From Manduca sexta (taxonomy: Eukaryota; Arthropoda; Insecta; Lepidoptera; Sphingidae): DNA of 64,000 nt. A program made the position numbers and the translations under genes. Below the pieces are notes generated by a model. It saw only the letters and a program-made list of their open reading frames with translations. It searched no databases and had not been told where the DNA came from. Shown piece by piece: positions 34,890 to 46,160 of this stretch (position 1 is its first letter; every line of letters begins with the position of its first letter). The stretch spans positions 5,454,983 to 5,518,982 of the forward strand of contig NC_051138.1 of assembly GCF_014839805.1 (NCBI RefSeq), given 5' to 3'.

Positions 34890-35145
34890 ACTCAAAAACA
34901 GTGAGATGGTAAGCGATACGATCACCCATAAACAGTAGCAAGTCTACCTGGAATTTTAAATTACAACGTACTGTGTGGTTCTTCACTGCGGTTGTCATCC
35001 TGAGAAATCATAAGGCGCTAAGTCTCAAGATGCCCTGTAATTACATTGTTTACAATTTTCTTCGAACCGACACACAACAGTGTATGCACACTGTTTCTTG
35101 GCGGCAGAAATAGACACTCAAGAGAGCTACCTTCATTTTATCTAA
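34890..35145 (-). repeat. ~300-bp interspersed repeat, diverged copy
   Basis: The words 'gatggtaagcgatacgatca', 'cctgagaaatcataaggcgc' and 'cggcagaaatagacactcaa' match the reverse complement of the neighbouring copy at 35155. Confidence 0.55.
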
Positions 35146-35154
35146 AACTTCTAT

Positions 35155-35445
35155 TGACTGGTGGTAGGTCTCTCATATGTGAGAGTCCGCCTGGTTAGGT
35201 ACCACGGCAATGTCTATTTCTGCCGCCAAGCAGCAGTGTGTAGTCGGTTTGAAGGACATTGTAGCCAGTGTAACTGCTGGACATACTAAGACTTAACATC
35301 TCTTGTCTCAGGATAGCGAGCGCAGTGGAATACCAAACTATACTTTGTAATTCAAGGTGTTAGATGTTGTTTCTGCTGTTTATAGGCTGTCGTATCGCTT
35401 ACCATCAGGCGAATGGAGGGCTCGTCTCTTCATTCAAAGCTAATA
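35155..35445 (+). repeat. ~300-bp interspersed repeat, good copy
   Basis: It runs from 'gactggtggtaggtctctca' to 'gctcgtctcttcattcaaag'. Together with the diverged copy at 34890 it forms a head-to-head pair. Confidence 0.65.
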
Positions 35446-35838
35446 AAATAAAAAAAACTATTAGTGAACTCTCCAAATATAAGAATTTATTAAACCATTA
35501 ATTGCATAACTCTTTATACTATTATTTACTTTTTAGGGATCAAGAACGTTTATTGTCTTAAGTTTATATAAAGAAAGTATAAAATACGATAATAATACAT
35601 TTTTGTTTACTTCAACTTTACGCAATACTAATTACAATTTGTTATTGCCAATTACCGTTTACCAAAATTCAAACGGTAAACACGGTAATTATAACGACGG
35701 TAAGTAGTTTTTGTTACATTTTATTTTATAAAACATTCTTTATACTACTTTATAATTTAAGAAACCATAAAACAGGACAGTTTTTTTATGACGATAATTA
35801 TAGTTAATCCAAATTGTAAATAAGCAGCACAGACTTAC

Positions 35839-35993
35839 CACACCAGAGAAAAAATTGTGACAAACGCTTTTTCTCGACGATAAATACGAGCTGCAGCTGC
35901 CGTATAATCAATTCTTGATGTGTAACCTGCTTGAGTCAAGAGAGGAAACTCAGCTCTAGCCGCAGAATAAACTGCACTGGCCCAGGAAACAAG
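35839..35993 (-). CDS. Orphan exon-like ORF, function unknown
   Basis: On the minus strand a 155-base segment stays open in only one frame, and that frame has less AT-driven codon use than its surroundings. It is bounded by a polypyrimidine tract plus AAG acceptor (TTTTTTCCTAAAG) and a strong donor (TG|GTAAGT). It reads LVSWASAVYSAARAEF, QAGYTSRIDYTAAAARIYRR and EKAFVTIFSLVW. I do not recognise the family and no partner exon is visible within a few kilobases. It may be an exon of a gene or element with distant exons, a relic exon, or chance. Confidence 0.35.
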
Positions 35994-37624
35994 CTTTAGG
36001 AAAAAATAAAAAAAAACCTTAAATAATATTTGTCTAGGTAGTCATTTACTTAGAGCCGCGTAATATGCACATGTTCAAATATTCACCCATATACATTTCC
36101 TACCTCCATGATAAAGCCACATTAAATGATAATATAAATAGGGTTTTATTTTGTTTTTTAGATCGCTTCATAGCCATTTGTGCTGTAAGTGTTTAATTTG
36201 TCTAATACATCGCATACACATTTATTTGTCGGTCTTGTACATCGTAGTGGATAGGGGCCTTACCACTATCTTTTACAAAACCATCATATTGCAGGAACAT
36301 TTTGTTTCAAGCATAAAGTAATATTAGTTAGATTCGTATCATGACCTCATAAAAACAATATTGTTTAACTCCTACGTAGGGATGGATAGAAAAGAATGAA
36401 TGATTGTCTATTCCCTGATTTAAGAAAGCTAAACATTTTATATACGTTCCAAGTCACGCATGTACTCAATTATTTCAATAAATATTAAAGTCAAAATAAT
36501 AATTTATTGTTAGTGTTATAAGTGCATTGTGAATAAAAAAATATGCTGTGTTAATTATAAAAAATATTCTTATGGTTTTTGAGCAAAGATTTTGAAAATC
36601 GGTAGTTTCTTCGGGTATGTATATAATGCAACGAGAACGGAACGGAATAAGTAAAAACTAATGTCATTAGATCCAATTTCGCGGTCGCGGTTTGTTTATG
36701 GTAACAGTGGTGTAATAAAATATTTCATACATTTGTTTAGAGTTTTACTTGATAACGTCGATATCATGTCTAGCAGCGACTGAGTACCATGTGTATTAAT
36801 AACTTATGCGATAAAACAATAAAGAAATTAATGCATTGCGATATGTGCTTAAAATATATATTTTTTAAATAATTGCTATCCTAAGCTGGGTTTACAATAT
36901 ATTTTAATAAGGTTTTTTTAAGCTCATCATGGCACGAAATTTCTAAGTAAGGTTATAACATTACTGCTATAAGAGATGATAGTAAGGCTGTAGGACGCAT
37001 TTTTGAAATTGCTTTATCAATTAAAAATATATTATTGCGTGTCGTCTAGTCAGTATTACACCGGATCTTATGCCTTTCACCACCAGTGTACTACAATTGT
37101 TAATTAGTATTATAGTAGAGGATCCGATATAACATCGACCTTCACCGATCTGTTTAATGGATAAAAATTATTCGATAGATAATTTAGCTTATTAAAAATG
37201 ATAAAAAACATGGGTTGCCTGATAAATCTTGGCCAGGCTATATTTAATTAAAAATTGAAAAATGTTTTTTTTTTTAAATTTCACCATTGAGTTTAACGAA
37301 AAAAACACTAACGGTAAGTACACAGCCTATACGATATGCAAACGGAGGGTTGCCTATTCTTTTCCTGGCATAACGTTTAGGTTGCCAGGTGTAAACAGGC
37401 ATTTCGTTCGTAGTTATTTTCACCTATTTGTTTAATCTATTAACCAAACATAAAAATAAGCGCTGTTTTATTGTGAATACGATGATATAGGGTTGCCCGT
37501 AGAAGTCTGTCCTGAATGATGGTTGCCGAATTTTAAAAAGTTAAATTTTCATGCGACTGGGGACGTACAACAAACAGGTCCGAGTCTAGTTTCCCGTGCG
37601 GTAGACAAAGACGCAGGGTTATAG

Positions 37625-37816
37625 CTGCGCGCGGCGTGGCTGCTGCTGTGTGAAAACTGCGGTTGGCATTTGGATGGTTATTTAAAACCTATAGGATTTG
37701 TTGGGGACCAAACGCCTTTGACAGTGCAAGACAATCTTGAAATGCCGGAAGATGATGGTAAATCTAGCGACGTCAATGATGACAAATTCAGTTCCGATGA
37801 ATCGGATAAAGAATGA
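37625..37816 (+). CDS. Short ORF with Cys pair and acidic tail
   Basis: The 64-codon frame follows a TAG at 37622-37624 and ends at a TGA at 37814-37816. It reads LLLCENCGWHLDGYLKPIGF near the start and a strongly acidic end (MPEDDGKSSDVNDDKFSSDE). AATAAAATT lies about 50 bases downstream. It lacks an ATG near the start, so it may be a last exon or a transposase C-terminus relic (the CxxC could be part of a cysteine-rich tail). I cannot name it. Confidence 0.25.
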   Translation: MRAAWLLLCENCGWHLDGYLKPIGFVGDQTPLTVQDNLEMPEDDGKSSDVNDDKFSSDESDKE

Positions 37817-38099
37817 TAAAATGGAATCCAGTTAGTACAAATGTAATATTTATATGTATAGTTCAAAATAATAAAATTTTTATACTGAAAAAAATATTCT
37901 TAGTATTGACTTTTTTATTTTGTAATTTGGAATTTTCGACGGTTCACTTACTCCATTTTTATTTATTCTCTTAAAAAAGATGAATGTTTCAAGTAACTAT
38001 ACGTTGCTTTCTGGTATCAATTTATAACAACATGAATACACTGTAATGCCGCTTTTATAATTAAGTATATATTTAATTTTTACAATTTATTATATTAAT

Positions 38100-38560
38100 A
38101 TTAATCTATATATGATAAGAAGTTCACCGATTCATCTATCTAAAAAAATATTGCTACCATAATATCTAAAATAAAATTGTCAAGGTTAAGATATTTATGC
38201 ATATTATGTATTGTATTCAAAATTAATGTTTTTTTTCTTTTTTAATGGCTACAAGCACTGGGTTGCTGTGCTACGCCAATGACAACAAATTAATGGTTGT
38301 AGTCAATGATTTTGAAGTAAAACTTCTTTAGAATCGTTGTTATTTGAAACTCGATGAAATGAAAATGCGACACGATATTTGAAAAAGGAACAAAGCTCAA
38401 CCAGCCTGCATGCTGTATTTTGCATCCTTTTATTATTTTTAACAGACTTTAAAAAGGAGGAGGTTATCAATTCGACGTGATTTTTTTTTTGTTAGATTAG
38501 TTCGAAATTTGTTAATAATATATGTTTACGCCTGCGTATTACAAAGCGCTAGTATGAAGC
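38100..38560 (+). repeat. Second copy of the 20.5-20.8 kb repeat
   Basis: The words 'gataagaagttcaccgattc', 'ttgtcaaggttaagatattt' and 'aaccagcctgcatgctgtat' match 20472-20700. An extra stretch near 38230-38290 and the 'aaaaaggaggaggttatcaa' repeat interrupt it. Confidence 0.6.
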
Positions 38561-39439
38561 TGTAGTTTATATATTATTAATTTTTATTCATGTGAATATT
38601 TTCCCTTTTCACTGGTGGTAGGTCTCTCATATATGAGAGTCCGCTTCAATGATAAAAGAGTATAGAGGATGAGTGATATGGTCACGTGACATGCGGCACA
38701 TTTAATGCATAAAATGGCGACGACTCCGCCCCTTACAATAGTGATATGCTAGTATCGAAAATTTTGTATCGACATCGAAGAATTAAAAGAGAGACAAACA
38801 AGCCCAAAAAAGATGAAATACGAAAGGGGTTAGGTTCTACCATAATATAAATACAACAAACCATAATATAAATAAACAAACTGAAACTGATTTATAAGTA
38901 ACAATTTAAAGAAAGCAGTACCTGTTGTGACAAACATCCAGTTGTGTTTGATCTATATTTGTATGTTGCACTATTCCTTGCTAAAAATTTAAGTTACAGA
39001 TTAAGATATTTACTTAATACATGATAAATGGAATAAGATAGCGTAGCTAGCAATTATTTGGTTGGTTTTATTTTATTTTATTATTATGCTCTTTGATCGA
39101 GTAACATAAATATGTTTCCGCAAACGAAAATCAATGAGCGTAAAGATGGGGGTTAAGATAATCAATTATAATAATTATTTGCAATAACAACAATATGATT
39201 ATGTATCTATTTCCGTGCATGCAAAGGTTGCTCGAAACATAAGACCGCCAATTGTAAAAATATATCATACATTTCATCTTTATGTTGTTTCTTTTATGTT
39301 TATCTATTCTTTTATGTAACAATTCTAATTTTATTCATAGCAATATATTAAAGTAATATTACTATTAGGTGAAGTATAATAATCATTACTATTTTACTTA
39401 TCGGGAATATTGTTGGAAAACAGTTATCTTTTACTCGCG
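38561..39439. other. Intergenic, no gene seen
   Basis: A 37-base scrap of the ~300-bp repeat lies at 38612-38648. The rest is unassigned AT-rich sequence. Confidence 0.45.
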
Positions 39440-39966
39440 TTAATTAAACGTGTGGTTTATGCATTTCTTCTCAAAATGTAAAGAACGAATATATGTATTT
39501 GGTGTAGGATTCCAATCACGTCGCCCAATATTCTCAATTCATTTTGCCTTGGTTTTTAATTTTTTGGTAATCTAAAAAAATATTCTAATTTCACTTAGTT
39601 TGTCGTTCTGGATAATACAATATTGATGTGTGTTAGAACATTCTTTCAAAGACAAAAACCGTAACTGATAAACGGGCGTCTGTTAAAATATCGATATCAA
39701 TAATTTCTAAACAAATCCACCCATCCCTAAGCTCGTGTGTAAACAAACATAATGATTTTAATGGATATAAATCACGCCTAAAAGGGTTCAAAGCTTATCA
39801 AACAAGATCCACATATAATTTTAATTGATAAAAACACATCCAAAAAGTAAATATACAAAGATATTTACTAATATTCGGTAAAAACAGTTACTAACCTATA
39901 AAAAGATATTTCGGGGTCTTTCTTGCGTGAATTCGATTTGCATCCTTTCACACAACACTGAGTCAT
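39440..39966 (-). pseudogene. THAP-domain gene fragment, decayed
   Basis: Exon 1 (39966-39896) encodes 'MTQCCVKGCKSNSRKKDPEI' and SFY and ends AG|GTTAGT. A second piece (39571-39440) after a T-rich AG reads IENIGRRDWNPTPNTYIRSL and HFEKKC. Together they follow the THAP pattern: C..C at the start, then a conserved W and P, and a final SLHF. In this copy the expected third Cys is Arg, a TGA replaces a usually aromatic position just before IENIG, and a frameshift lies near the acceptor. THAP domains bind DNA and occur in P-element-type transposases and in host factors. I cannot tell which source applies. Confidence 0.65.
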
Positions 39967-40319
39967 TTTCGAAACTTAACAAATACACTAATAAACACAC
40001 TGAACAATTGAGAATATGATTATATTACTTTAAATTCAATATTTATGAAGATTTGTTTACATCGTCTGACACTATATGTACTTGCTGACTGGGCTGCAAT
40101 AAATGGCGTTTCTGCCGCAAGGCGGTCCCAGTGTGTTGAAGTAAACGAAATAGTGCCATATTAGAAGAAAGCAATTATTGTTGTCTTTTTTTGTTGCGTT
40201 CCAAATAAGCTTTGAGTAAAAGAGACAGACATATATATTGACAATTCTGCGTCGATTTCCCTAACATAAATATAACTTATTCATATAGCTAACTTTTGAG
40301 GCCTGTCCTCTTTATATTA

Positions 40320-40595
40320 GTCATTGGTCCGCTTGTGTAGGTACTACCGCAATGTCTATTTCTGCTGCCAAGCAGCAGTGTGCGTGTCACTGTTGTGTTC
40401 CGGTTTGAAAGACATTTGAGCTAGTGTAACCACTGGACATAAGACTTAATACCTTTATGTCTCAAGATGGCGAGCGTAGTGGAATACCAAACAATACTAT
40501 GTAATTCAAGGTGTTGGATGGTTTTTCTACTGTTTATGGGCGGTCGTATGGCTTACCATTAGGCGAACGGTAAGTTAGTCTCGTCATTTAAAGCA
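40320..40595 (+). repeat. ~300-bp interspersed repeat copy
   Basis: It runs from 'cattggtccgcttgtgtagg' to 'aggcgaacggtaagttagtc', with the same order of words as 35155-35445. Confidence 0.6.
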
Positions 40596-40599
40596 ATAT

Positions 40600-41190
40600 A
40601 TATATATATATTATATAGTGTCAGAGGAAACTATGAATCAGGTTGATTGTTTTTTGCGTGCATAAGGCACAATATTATTTGATTACGTGTTAGTTTCTTT
40701 TAGAATTCTTAATCTAAATTTATTTGATTTGTTACATTTTTGACTTAGCTATAATGTAATAAAAGTTTATGAAAATTATAATTTACGAAATGACCAATCA
40801 GAGCAGAGCTCATGGCTCGAGCAGAGTCGAGGCGCCATCTTTATTATTCAGGTGGGCCATGAGTTTTGCTATGAGGGTTTTGGACACACATTTGAGGATT
40901 TATGATAGCGACTGATCGAGTTGGCTCGTTGAGAATCTTTGTTGGTTAAAGTAAGATCAGTGCCCTAAACTCGGTGCTCGGTCTTAATTGTCCACTTTTC
41001 TATCATCATTATTGTAAAGTAACTAAATATTGTTTAAGTTGAATTGAAATGTAAAAATATCTGTAATCATTGTGTTTTGTGCTCGCATTTTACCCTGATG
41101 ACGCCCATTAAGTCTACAACCACTGATGACGATGTCAATGGGTGTAATGCTTCTCCGACATATATGTAATGTAAGGTATATACATTTATT
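40600..41190. other. Intergenic, no gene seen
   Basis: A short TA run at 40599-40616 is present. No coding signal is supported. Confidence 0.45.
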
Positions 41191-41481
41191 CTAATACTTT
41201 TGATACTCTATATCCATCTCATTCTCTCGTAGCCTATTTTTCAGAAGTTTAATTTCTGCCCTATGTGAATTGCACACACACACACTTATTTTAAAAAAAA
41301 AAGGTGTAGTAGAGACGTCATAAACAGTCTTCTAGTGGCACGCTAAAATTGAGCTAATTAGCACAACTGGCATCAGTATCACGTTAGCGTCGGTTGAAGT
41401 TTGTCGACAAACGAATGTTCCATAAAATGAGTTGTATGATAGTAATAAAATGATACATGCTATACTAATTTCATGCGACAT
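41191..41481 (-). pseudogene. Small secreted-peptide-like gene, decayed copy 2
   Basis: From the ATG at 41481 the frame reads MSHEISIACIILLLSYNSFY, a good signal peptide (short polar N-terminus, hydrophobic core, small residues before a likely cleavage site). RQTSTDANVILMPVVLI follows and then a TAG where copy 1 (14613-14890) has Phe. After a frameshift in a T-rich run the last part reads RLRENEMDIEYQKY and stops. Copy 1 keeps the middle but lost the start. An intact gene would encode about 90 residues. The family is not recognised. It lies downstream of methyltransferase C on the same strand. Confidence 0.5.
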
Positions 41482-42034
41482 ATTGTTGTTTGTTATAATA
41501 ATTATAAGTTATCTATGCGAGCGATTATAATATTATTTTGAAGGCGAGTGAAGTATAGGTGTCGTATCTGCACATTTTTATGTAGTAAAATATTATTGAT
41601 TGTAGATAATTTAGGTTGAACACTAGTCATTGAGGCAGGTGACGATGAGGCTTATATAATGGAAGAGAGCAAGATATTAAATAATTAAATATTGCCTTCT
41701 CTCTTCCCTAACAAAAAGAGACCGTAATATAACGATAAACTATCACTAAGTTAATTTACTAGTTACATTTATAGCTAGCCATTACAAAGTAAATTCCAGT
41801 GCTCTCCTTTTAAGTCATTCATAATGCCCATGCCTTTTATTTTTGTCTAATACCTAGTAGTGATTGGGAAGTCTTATCTTGAGGTCAACAGGCCGGTGAT
41901 CAAAAAGTAAAATAATTTCTATATCATTGCGGGTATATGTGCACTGGGGTAAGAAGATATAAGAACAGGTTAAATAAATAAGAAAATGGAATGGAAACAA
42001 AATATCTATTTACTCATAATATAGCATAAAAATG

Positions 42035-45000
42035 TTACTTAGAACAATGGATTACCATTAAGTTATAATGACTCTTGATTCCTTTCTCATTCACGAGATG
42101 CATGTTTCTTTGGATTTCAACGAACTCCTCCAAAAATTCCGGCCACAAGTCCTTCGGAACATCGAAAGGATTTATTGCTGTCAATATGCCTGCAAATTTT
42201 GAAATTTAAATGTAATTTGGATTTAAGGCAACTATTTATTCAGATGGTTACTTGGAGCTTTTTGGTATGTCCATGCTAAAATTATGTAAAACCCATGTAA
42301 TTATTATATACATTTCCCATCTCCCTTTCAAATCAAAATTGCTTGCATCATACAGAGGTAAGGAATGTAACAAAACGAATTAAATTGTACACACCTTTCA
42401 TTACATCAACTGATTCGAAATGATGTAATCTTTGTTTACATCTCACATCGTGAATATTAAATCCAATATTTTTTAACATTTTTGTTACATGAACATCTGG
42501 ATCCTGAAAAAAGCTTTAGATATTGAATTATCTTATAAATTTTGTCGCTTTGTTTTTTATATTATAATATTCTCCCGACCTTTTGGAAGACTTTGCAGCC
42601 TTCATGGTCATGGGGGTCTAAGTTGGTCATCCGAAAAGTTACCGTCTGGCCCTCAGGTCTGGCCACAGCTACTCGTGACGTGAATTGCGATGCGATTTTC
42701 GGCGCGGCAAGTGACAAGCGGCGAAAGTAATATAGGAAATTGTATGAAGTATGATCTGCGGCGCGGCGATGGGTGACGCGACGCGCGAATGAAACAAATA
42801 TACTAGCGAATACCGACCCGGCCACACTCAGCGGCCACAGCTCATAGCGGCGCGCGCGGCGGCATCGCCAACCAAATCAAAATATTTTGTTGTCATCGCG
42901 CGTTCGTAGTGAATTCATAATGAATATTGAAAATTTTACTGGCAAAATACTTGATAGACATGCCAGCCACTTTTAATAACGCTATAAAACCGTCTGCCGC
43001 TTACGCCGCCGTGGTCTCAACTAGTCGAGTTGTGGCATACCATCGCACATCGCGCCTGTGGTCGCGCCGCGCTTAGCTGTGACCGGGCACTCAAAGTGAC
43101 AATATCTATCAACATTTTATAATTATACATTTTTTTTGTTGTTTTAGCTATTGATTCGGTTAATTATAAGAAATCAAAACCTTAGTCAACCAAGTTAAAT
43201 AAACAACATAAATATTTATTTTATTGTTACTGACCTCAAAATCATAATACGGCGATGGAAATTTATTGAAGTTGGGCATCCATGGCGCCCATTTCTTTGA
43301 TTTAGACAATATTTCAAATATGAAATAAACATCGCCAAATAACATAAATATGGCAAAGAACTCTCCGTCCTTCTGCAATATGTTGTATATATTTGTGAAA
43401 GCTTTCCTGAAAAATAAATATTTATTCGGTAAGAGAAAATAAGGTGGTTTAAATCACGTCATAACTATTTATTTATTTATACACTTCATATATAGAGAAG
43501 TATATGGGCGGAGTTAATACCAAAGGCATTTCGTACCAGTCGACCTTTGGGTGGTGCAAATAAACAAGGTAGCTGCAATTATAACTGGTGAGGTAAATAA
43601 CTATGATAGTAATTAGACAATTAACCGAGCATTCGTTGAATTATGCAGTGACTGCAAATCCAGGTTTTGATTTTAACGTTTTGCACAACCAATACTCTTT
43701 TTTTTATTGCTTTAAGGTGGTAGCTCAAGGTCCATTTTCATACATTTTGTTTCGGCTTTAATCTGGGTAATTAAACAAGTATTGGCAAGTAAAGAATTTA
43801 AATTCACGTCTAGTTAGTGATTAGTTCTCGCAGTTGAAAGAAAAACGTAAAAATAATTAATAATCATGGATATTTCAGTCTTTAAGATTTCGTCATATTA
43901 AATTTTAAAGGCCGAAATATCCATGATTATTAATTATTTTTACGTTTTTCTTTCAACTGCGAGAACTAATCACTAACTAGACGTGAATTTAAATTCTTTA
44001 CTTGCCAATACTTGTTTAGTTACCCAGATTAAAGCCGAAACAAAATGTATGAAAATGGACCTTGAGCTACCACCTTAAATGACTAGATGAGCTTGCCATT
44101 CACCTGATGATAAGCGATACGACCCCTCATAAACAGTAGAAACACCATCCAACACCTTTAATTATATAGTATTGTTTGGTATTCCACTGCGTTTGCCATT
44201 TTGAGGTATTAAGTCTTATTATGTCCAGTAGTTACACTGGCTAAAATGTCCTTAAAACCGGAACATAACAGTGACTACATACTGCTGCTTGGCAGCAGAA
44301 ATAGACATTGCGGTGGTACCTACCCAGGCGGACACTCACATATCAGAGACCTACCACCAGTAAATCCTTAATCATTCCATAAGTATTCATGCATCCATTC
44401 AGGAATTCATATTGTATAAAGTACATAGCATAATATACTAACAAATGGTTATCAACCCAGTGCAATGTGTAGAACGAGAACACGTGGTCGAAACTCTCCT
44501 TCATGTCATCTAGTAACGTTCCCTCGATGTCCAGTTCAACAAATTTGATTCGTTTATTTCCGTAGTTATCGTTTGCAAATTTAACAGAATTTGGGTTAAT
44601 GTCGGCTCCAACGAGAACTTCGTAGTCACTGGGCAGGAATGTAGATAGTATTGTAGTAACACTGCCGTCGCAGCTTCCGATATCCAGGACCCTTGCTTTG
44701 CTTTTCAACCAATTGAATCTGGGCGAATACTCCTCAAGGCACGCCTTTACATCTCTTCTTGAAATTCCATTTGCATTGTTAAAAATTTCAACTTCATTGC
44801 TCATGTTCAAACTAAAATAAAAATAAATTGACTGGTACCATGTCAACATTTTTTATTATGAACTGTGATTACTGCCTCTTATACATGGAAACAAGTAAAT
44901 ACAACAGCAGACTGGATACAGAAGTACATCTGTGTTTACGTGTAGAGTTTTGTCTTAGCTTTCCAAATGGACAATTTAACATTGCCCTTTTGGAAAGTTA

Positions 45001-46105
45001 ATTTGGTTATTTTGGAAAGCTTTGGAAAGAAGAATTGATCGTTGGAATCAGTTTCTTTATGATGTTTCAGGAATAAAACATAAATTCAATGTATTTTTTA
45101 ATAATTTTAATATACAACGTAACTATCCTTGTTATTAAAGGCTCATCTAGTGTGAACATTTACAGATATGATCGATAAAATTATTGGGTTTAACTGGAAA
45201 GCATATTGGAAAAATTATTTAAATATACAAAAATATAACATATTACTTATTTTGTGTTTAATTTTAATAACTGTCTTCTTTTTCTGGTCTTATACATTCA
45301 TGAATTTGTATTAAAGGGAGATACCACGCGGAAGGAGCTCTTAGGATGTCACTGATCTAAGGAATGTTAGTTAAAATTTTACCAATTTGGCATGACGAAG
45401 TAGAAATATTCACAATTAAGAAGCAGATTAGAAAATATTAATGATAGATTTACACACATACTCCCTTTTATCCCGAAAGGGTAGACAGAGGCGAACCTGG
45501 GCCCAAATCCCAGACTTCTGGCTGACTGAGTAGAAAACTCAACATCAACTTTGCCCGACTCAAGGATCGAACCCGAGACGTCAGCATTGCAATCGTACGG
45601 TAATACATCTATGCCATAATAATTTCTCATGTTCACGGGAAAGTTAGACATTCAAATTGAACTATTTTTCGGATTTTATCGCGGTTTTTATATATCAATT
45701 TTCTCCCGACGTCTCGACTTCAAGACAATGTGAGTTCTGTGTAGATCGGACCACCTACAGGTAAAAAATTAAAAAGTTGTATAATTGTAAAATGTACGTA
45801 GATATTGTAAAATTTACTTTGCAGATGACCAATACCTTCGTCGCCATAACTAATAATTATGGTGTTTATTAAAAGAAAACACCGAAACTGTCTACCCCGT
45901 GACCACGAAGGCTACAAAGTCTTTGAAACGTCGGGAGAAAATTAAACTAAAAAAACCGCGATAGAATCCGGAAAATAGTTTAATTTTAACAACTATGCCA
46001 TTAGAGTAGTCGTAGAATAAATAAAATAATTAAGATATAAAGAATGGATATTTACACGGGCCCTTGCGGAGCGCTCCCGGCGGTACACACATGCTTATCA
46101 CTCAT
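42035..46105 (-). CDS. JHAMT-like methyltransferase C (five exons)
   Basis: Exons are 46105-46056, 44811-44443, 43406-43235, 42503-42395 and 42189-42035, all GT/AG, giving 284 codons plus TAA. Motif I is VLDIGSCDGSVT (about residues 58-69), followed by LVGADINP and FSFYTLHWVDNH. The last exon ends YNLMVIHCSK. Exon 1 encodes MSDKHVCTAGSAPQGP and joins in phase (GT|T) to exon 2, which continues L-N-M-S-N-E; the alternative start is the ATG at 44804. C is the closest paralogue of B and shares its flanks. Its introns hold a foldback element, a GC-rich insert and a SINE, none of which touches an exon. Family role: SAM-dependent methylation of a juvenile-hormone-type acid in the cytosol. The actual substrate of this copy is inferred only. 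Confidence 0.88.
42640..43094. mobile_element. GC-rich insert in intron 3 of gene C
   Basis: Relative to gene B (16400-16420), about 450 bases of GC-rich sequence interrupt the intron. They carry repeated ggccacagct, gcgccgcg and gcgacgcg words. Partial inverted ends occur (GGTCTGGCCACAGCTA near 42656 and TAGCTGTGACCGGGCA near 43075). This looks like a MITE or two nested ones, but the target duplication is unclear. Confidence 0.55.
43690..44362 (-). repeat. ~300-bp interspersed repeat split by a foldback element
   Basis: The part from 44079 ('aatgactagatgagcttgcc') to 44362 ('agagacctaccaccagtaaa') is the reverse complement of the 35155 family. The few bases before 43712 ('ttttttattgc') are its other side. 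The foldback entered at its TTAA. Confidence 0.7.
43716..44074. mobile_element. Foldback MITE with 161-bp arms and TTAA flanks
   Basis: The arms 43716-43876 and 43914-44074 are reverse complements over 161 bases with a single mismatch by eye. The loop is 37 bases. Both ends start GGTGGTAGCTCAAGG and are bordered by TTAA (43712-43715 and 44075-44078), as expected for piggyBac-type insertion. It lies in the first intron of gene C, so the transcript could fold into a long hairpin. Confidence 0.93.
45455..45640 (-). mobile_element. Second SINE family copy
   Basis: This is the counterpart of 18150-18310 in the first intron of gene C. It has a B-box-like GGTTCGATCC in reverse complement and 'gggtagacagaggcgaacct'. 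Confidence 0.6.
45656..45980. mobile_element. MITE with about 60-bp inverted ends
   Basis: The left end 'aactatttttcggattttat', cgcggttttt, tctcccgacgt is mirrored by 'acgtcgggagaaaattaaac', aaaaccgcg and 'tccggaaaatagttt' at the right. Fragments of the family lie at 13.24 kb and in intron 3 of genes B and C. Confidence 0.75.
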
Positions 46106-46121
46106 TTTGTAAAGAAGTAAA

Positions 46122-46160
46122 ACTGCGTCTGTTATATAGAGTGGTGGTGTTTTATATATA
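46122..46160 (-). promoter_or_regulatory. TATA and initiator of gene C
   Basis: TATATATAAAA (46160-46150) and CAGT (46125-46122) have the same spacing as in gene B, with conserved ACACCACC just after the box. Coding exon 1 starts at 46105. Confidence 0.72.

Larger units (their letters stand above)
35446..38099. other. Intergenic with two unexplained ORF-like pieces
   Basis: Apart from 35839-35993 and 37625-37816, the sequence is AT-rich and holds no recognised gene or element. Confidence 0.45.

Noticed and set aside
42562..42825. ORFs on both strands over the GC-rich insert
   Set aside because: GC-rich sequence has few stops; there is no domain and the position is intronic.
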